64,000 bases of DNA from assembly GCA_037968955.1 (NCBI GenBank), contig JBBKWN010000037.1, forward strand, positions 1 through 64,000. Reading direction: 5' to 3'. This stretch comes from Pararheinheimera sp037968955. GTDB taxonomy: Bacteria; Pseudomonadota; Gammaproteobacteria; Enterobacterales; Alteromonadaceae. The notes beneath the pieces are model-generated. The model was not told the origin of the DNA and searched no databases. It saw only the letters and a list, made by a program, of their open reading frames with translations. This document shows positions 63,043-64,000 of the stretch, one piece after another (position 1 is the first letter of the stretch; every line of letters starts with the position of its first letter). A program made the position numbers and the translations under genes.

Positions 63043-64000
63043 CTACAGTTCCTTGTTCCGCCAGCACTTGTTGATAACAGGCCAATAACGCCTGCTGATT
63101 TTGCTGCGGTAGATAATAATCCTGATACCGTTGCCGCGCTTGGTGCGACATCTGCTGCCACATCACCATATCGCCAAGTAAGTGCTTGAGTTTATCTAAA
63201 AAATCACGCTCATCGGCACGACGAAACACCAAACCGGCGCCAACTGGCGTGCTATTTGTGATTTCGGCAGTTGCTTCGTAAGTGGTATTGCTGCTCGCTA
63301 CAGGAATCGCTACGGGAGTCGCTACGGCTGTCACTAGGCTAGTCGCATCAATTGCGGCATCGGTCATGTTATCGGTCATGTTATGGGTCATGTTATCGGT
63401 CGTAGCGCAAGGTTTGTCGCAGCTAAGTGCCGTGTTCGGCAGCACCAATTCAGGTAAAGCACCAACGTCACTCACCAGACAAGGTGTGCCCTTTGAAAAA
63501 GCCTCAATCACCACATTGCCAAAAGTCTCCGCCACCAACGAAGGTACAATTAATAACCGAGCCTGTTGATAAAAGTCGGCCAATGCCGCATGCGGCTGCT
63601 CGCCAAAAAATCGCAGCCACTGATTTGGCCGATAAGCCGGACATTGCTGCGCTTGTTGCTCTGTGACGCCAACCACCCATAACGGGAATTGCACCTGCTG
63701 CCAAGCACCAAGTAAAAATTCTAACCCTTTGGCAGCGTCGGCGCGACCGACAAACAATGCATAGTCGCCGGTTTTAAATGCCGTGCTGTCGTTATGCGTT
63801 GCATTGCTTACTGGCATGGCCACCGAATGCGGTTTTAGCTGCAACATTGCAGCTGGGAAATTTGCTTGTAATAAGGCCATTTTGACAAAGTTGGACGGGC
63901 AAATTAACCGCGCGCAGTCGCGATAACTACCAAGCCATCGCTGCAGTTGAATATGCAGCACCATTAACGCCGTGGCAACCCTGGACTTGCGATACAACGC
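63032..64000 (-). CDS. GT4-type glycosyltransferase, 5' part outside the window, with low-complexity insert
   Basis: A partial retaining GT-B transferase whose N-terminal acceptor domain lies beyond the window; the open frame runs to 63997 and probably past it. CARLICPSNFVKMALLQANF and YALFVGRADAAKGLEFLL mark the domain junction, and VAETFGNVVIEAFSKGTPC carries the EX7E donor motif. After SDVGALPELV, where the family continues almost at once into GAGLVFRRAD, there are about 65 extra Thr/Ala/Asn-rich residues (about 187-251 of the visible part), partly made of 12-bp repeats. The reading frame is intact. Confidence 0.82.
   Translation of the reverse strand, partial: ALYRKSRVATALMVLHIQLQRWLGSYRDCARLICPSNFVKMALLQANFPAAMLQLKPHSVAMPVSNATHNDSTAFKTGDYALFVGRADAAKGLEFLLGAWQQVQFPLWVVGVTEQQAQQCPAYRPNQWLRFFGEQPHAALADFYQQARLLIVPSLVAETFGNVVIEAFSKGTPCLVSDVGALPELVLPNTALSCDKPCATTDNMTHNMTDNMTDAAIDATSLVTAVATPVAIPVASSNTTYEATAEITNSTPVGAGLVFRRADERDFLDKLKHLLGDMVMWQQMSHQARQRYQDYYLPQQNQQALLACYQQVLAEQGTVVGG
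63245..63439 (-). other. Low-complexity insert in a GT-B donor domain
   Basis: About 65 codons rich in Thr, Ala, Asn and Val, flanked on both sides by well-conserved GT4 sequence. No hydrophobic core or known domain is visible. Confidence 0.7.
63362..63397. repeat. Three 12-bp tandem repeats in the glycosyltransferase gene
   Basis: GGTCATGTTATC (63362), GGTCATGTTATG (63374), GGTCATGTTATC (63386), coding on the minus strand for Asn/His-Met-Thr-Asp units. Two further near-copies of a GGAATCGCTACG-type 12-mer lie at about 63303-63326. Confidence 0.85.

Overview
This window is a chromosomal segment of a free-living gammaproteobacterium. Fur, FldA/YbfE, UvrY-UvrC-PgsA, FNR-UspE-TtcA, an N-terminally extended second GAPDH, HexR-type operators, a VpsP-family protein and a PEP-CTERM protein together point to the Alteromonadales/Chromatiaceae neighbourhood (Rheinheimera/Alishewanella/Shewanella-like). 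The genus is an inference. I see no IS element, prophage, CRISPR array or plasmid function.

Layout. (1) 1-2.7 kb: ybfE-fldA, a DUF4442 hotdog protein, fur and a small lipoprotein. (2) 2.9-6.5 kb: etfBA divergent from ETF:ubiquinone oxidoreductase, with a perfect 18-bp palindrome between them that resembles a LiuR operator. (3) 6.6-10.6 kb: a lipoprotein acid phosphatase, an aldo/keto reductase, a DASS anion symporter and a small membrane protein. (4) 10.7-16 kb: tRNA cluster Gly-Cys-Leu-Gly (read on the minus strand), pgsA, uvrC, uvrY, tRNA-Ser and ansA. (5) 16-21 kb: a DUF349 coiled-coil protein, YeaC, a zinc-ribbon membrane protein and an M14 carboxypeptidase. (6) 21-34.4 kb: carbohydrate block with the extended GAPDH, a DUF2989 lipoprotein, msrB, gnd, malQ-glgB-glgX, gapA and a hexose-6-phosphate mutarotase. 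HexR-like boxes lie between malQ and gapA. (7) 34.6-45.3 kb: cbb3 oxidase ccoNOQP, the assembly genes fixH, ccoI, ccoS and a SafE-like protein, then fnr, uspE and ttcA. This is an O2-responsive respiratory module with its own regulator. (8) 45.5-64 kb: two minus-strand exopolysaccharide gene blocks.

The exopolysaccharide region has an assembly/export block (initiating sugar transferase, outer-membrane barrel, Wza-like exporter, Wzc-like tyrosine autokinase, CpsB-type phosphatase, VpsP, small membrane protein) and a precursor/transfer block (glycosyltransferase cut by the window end, WecG/TagA-type transferase, gmd, fcl, a flippase-like protein, a VanZ-like protein, manC, manB). Together these encode GDP-mannose and GDP-fucose supply, initiation, flipping, chain-length control and export. 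Between the blocks, on the plus strand, are a beta-propeller-like lipoprotein and a PEP-CTERM protein with a near-consensus sigma-54 promoter. No exosortase is in the window.

The least expected signals are in the exopolysaccharide block. Three genes within about 4 kb carry in-frame 12- or 15-bp tandem repeats: an approximately 65-residue low-complexity insert inside a GT-B transferase domain, a Thr/Tyr/Ser repeat at the Fcl N-terminus, and a Met/Ile-Lys repeat at the flippase N-terminus.
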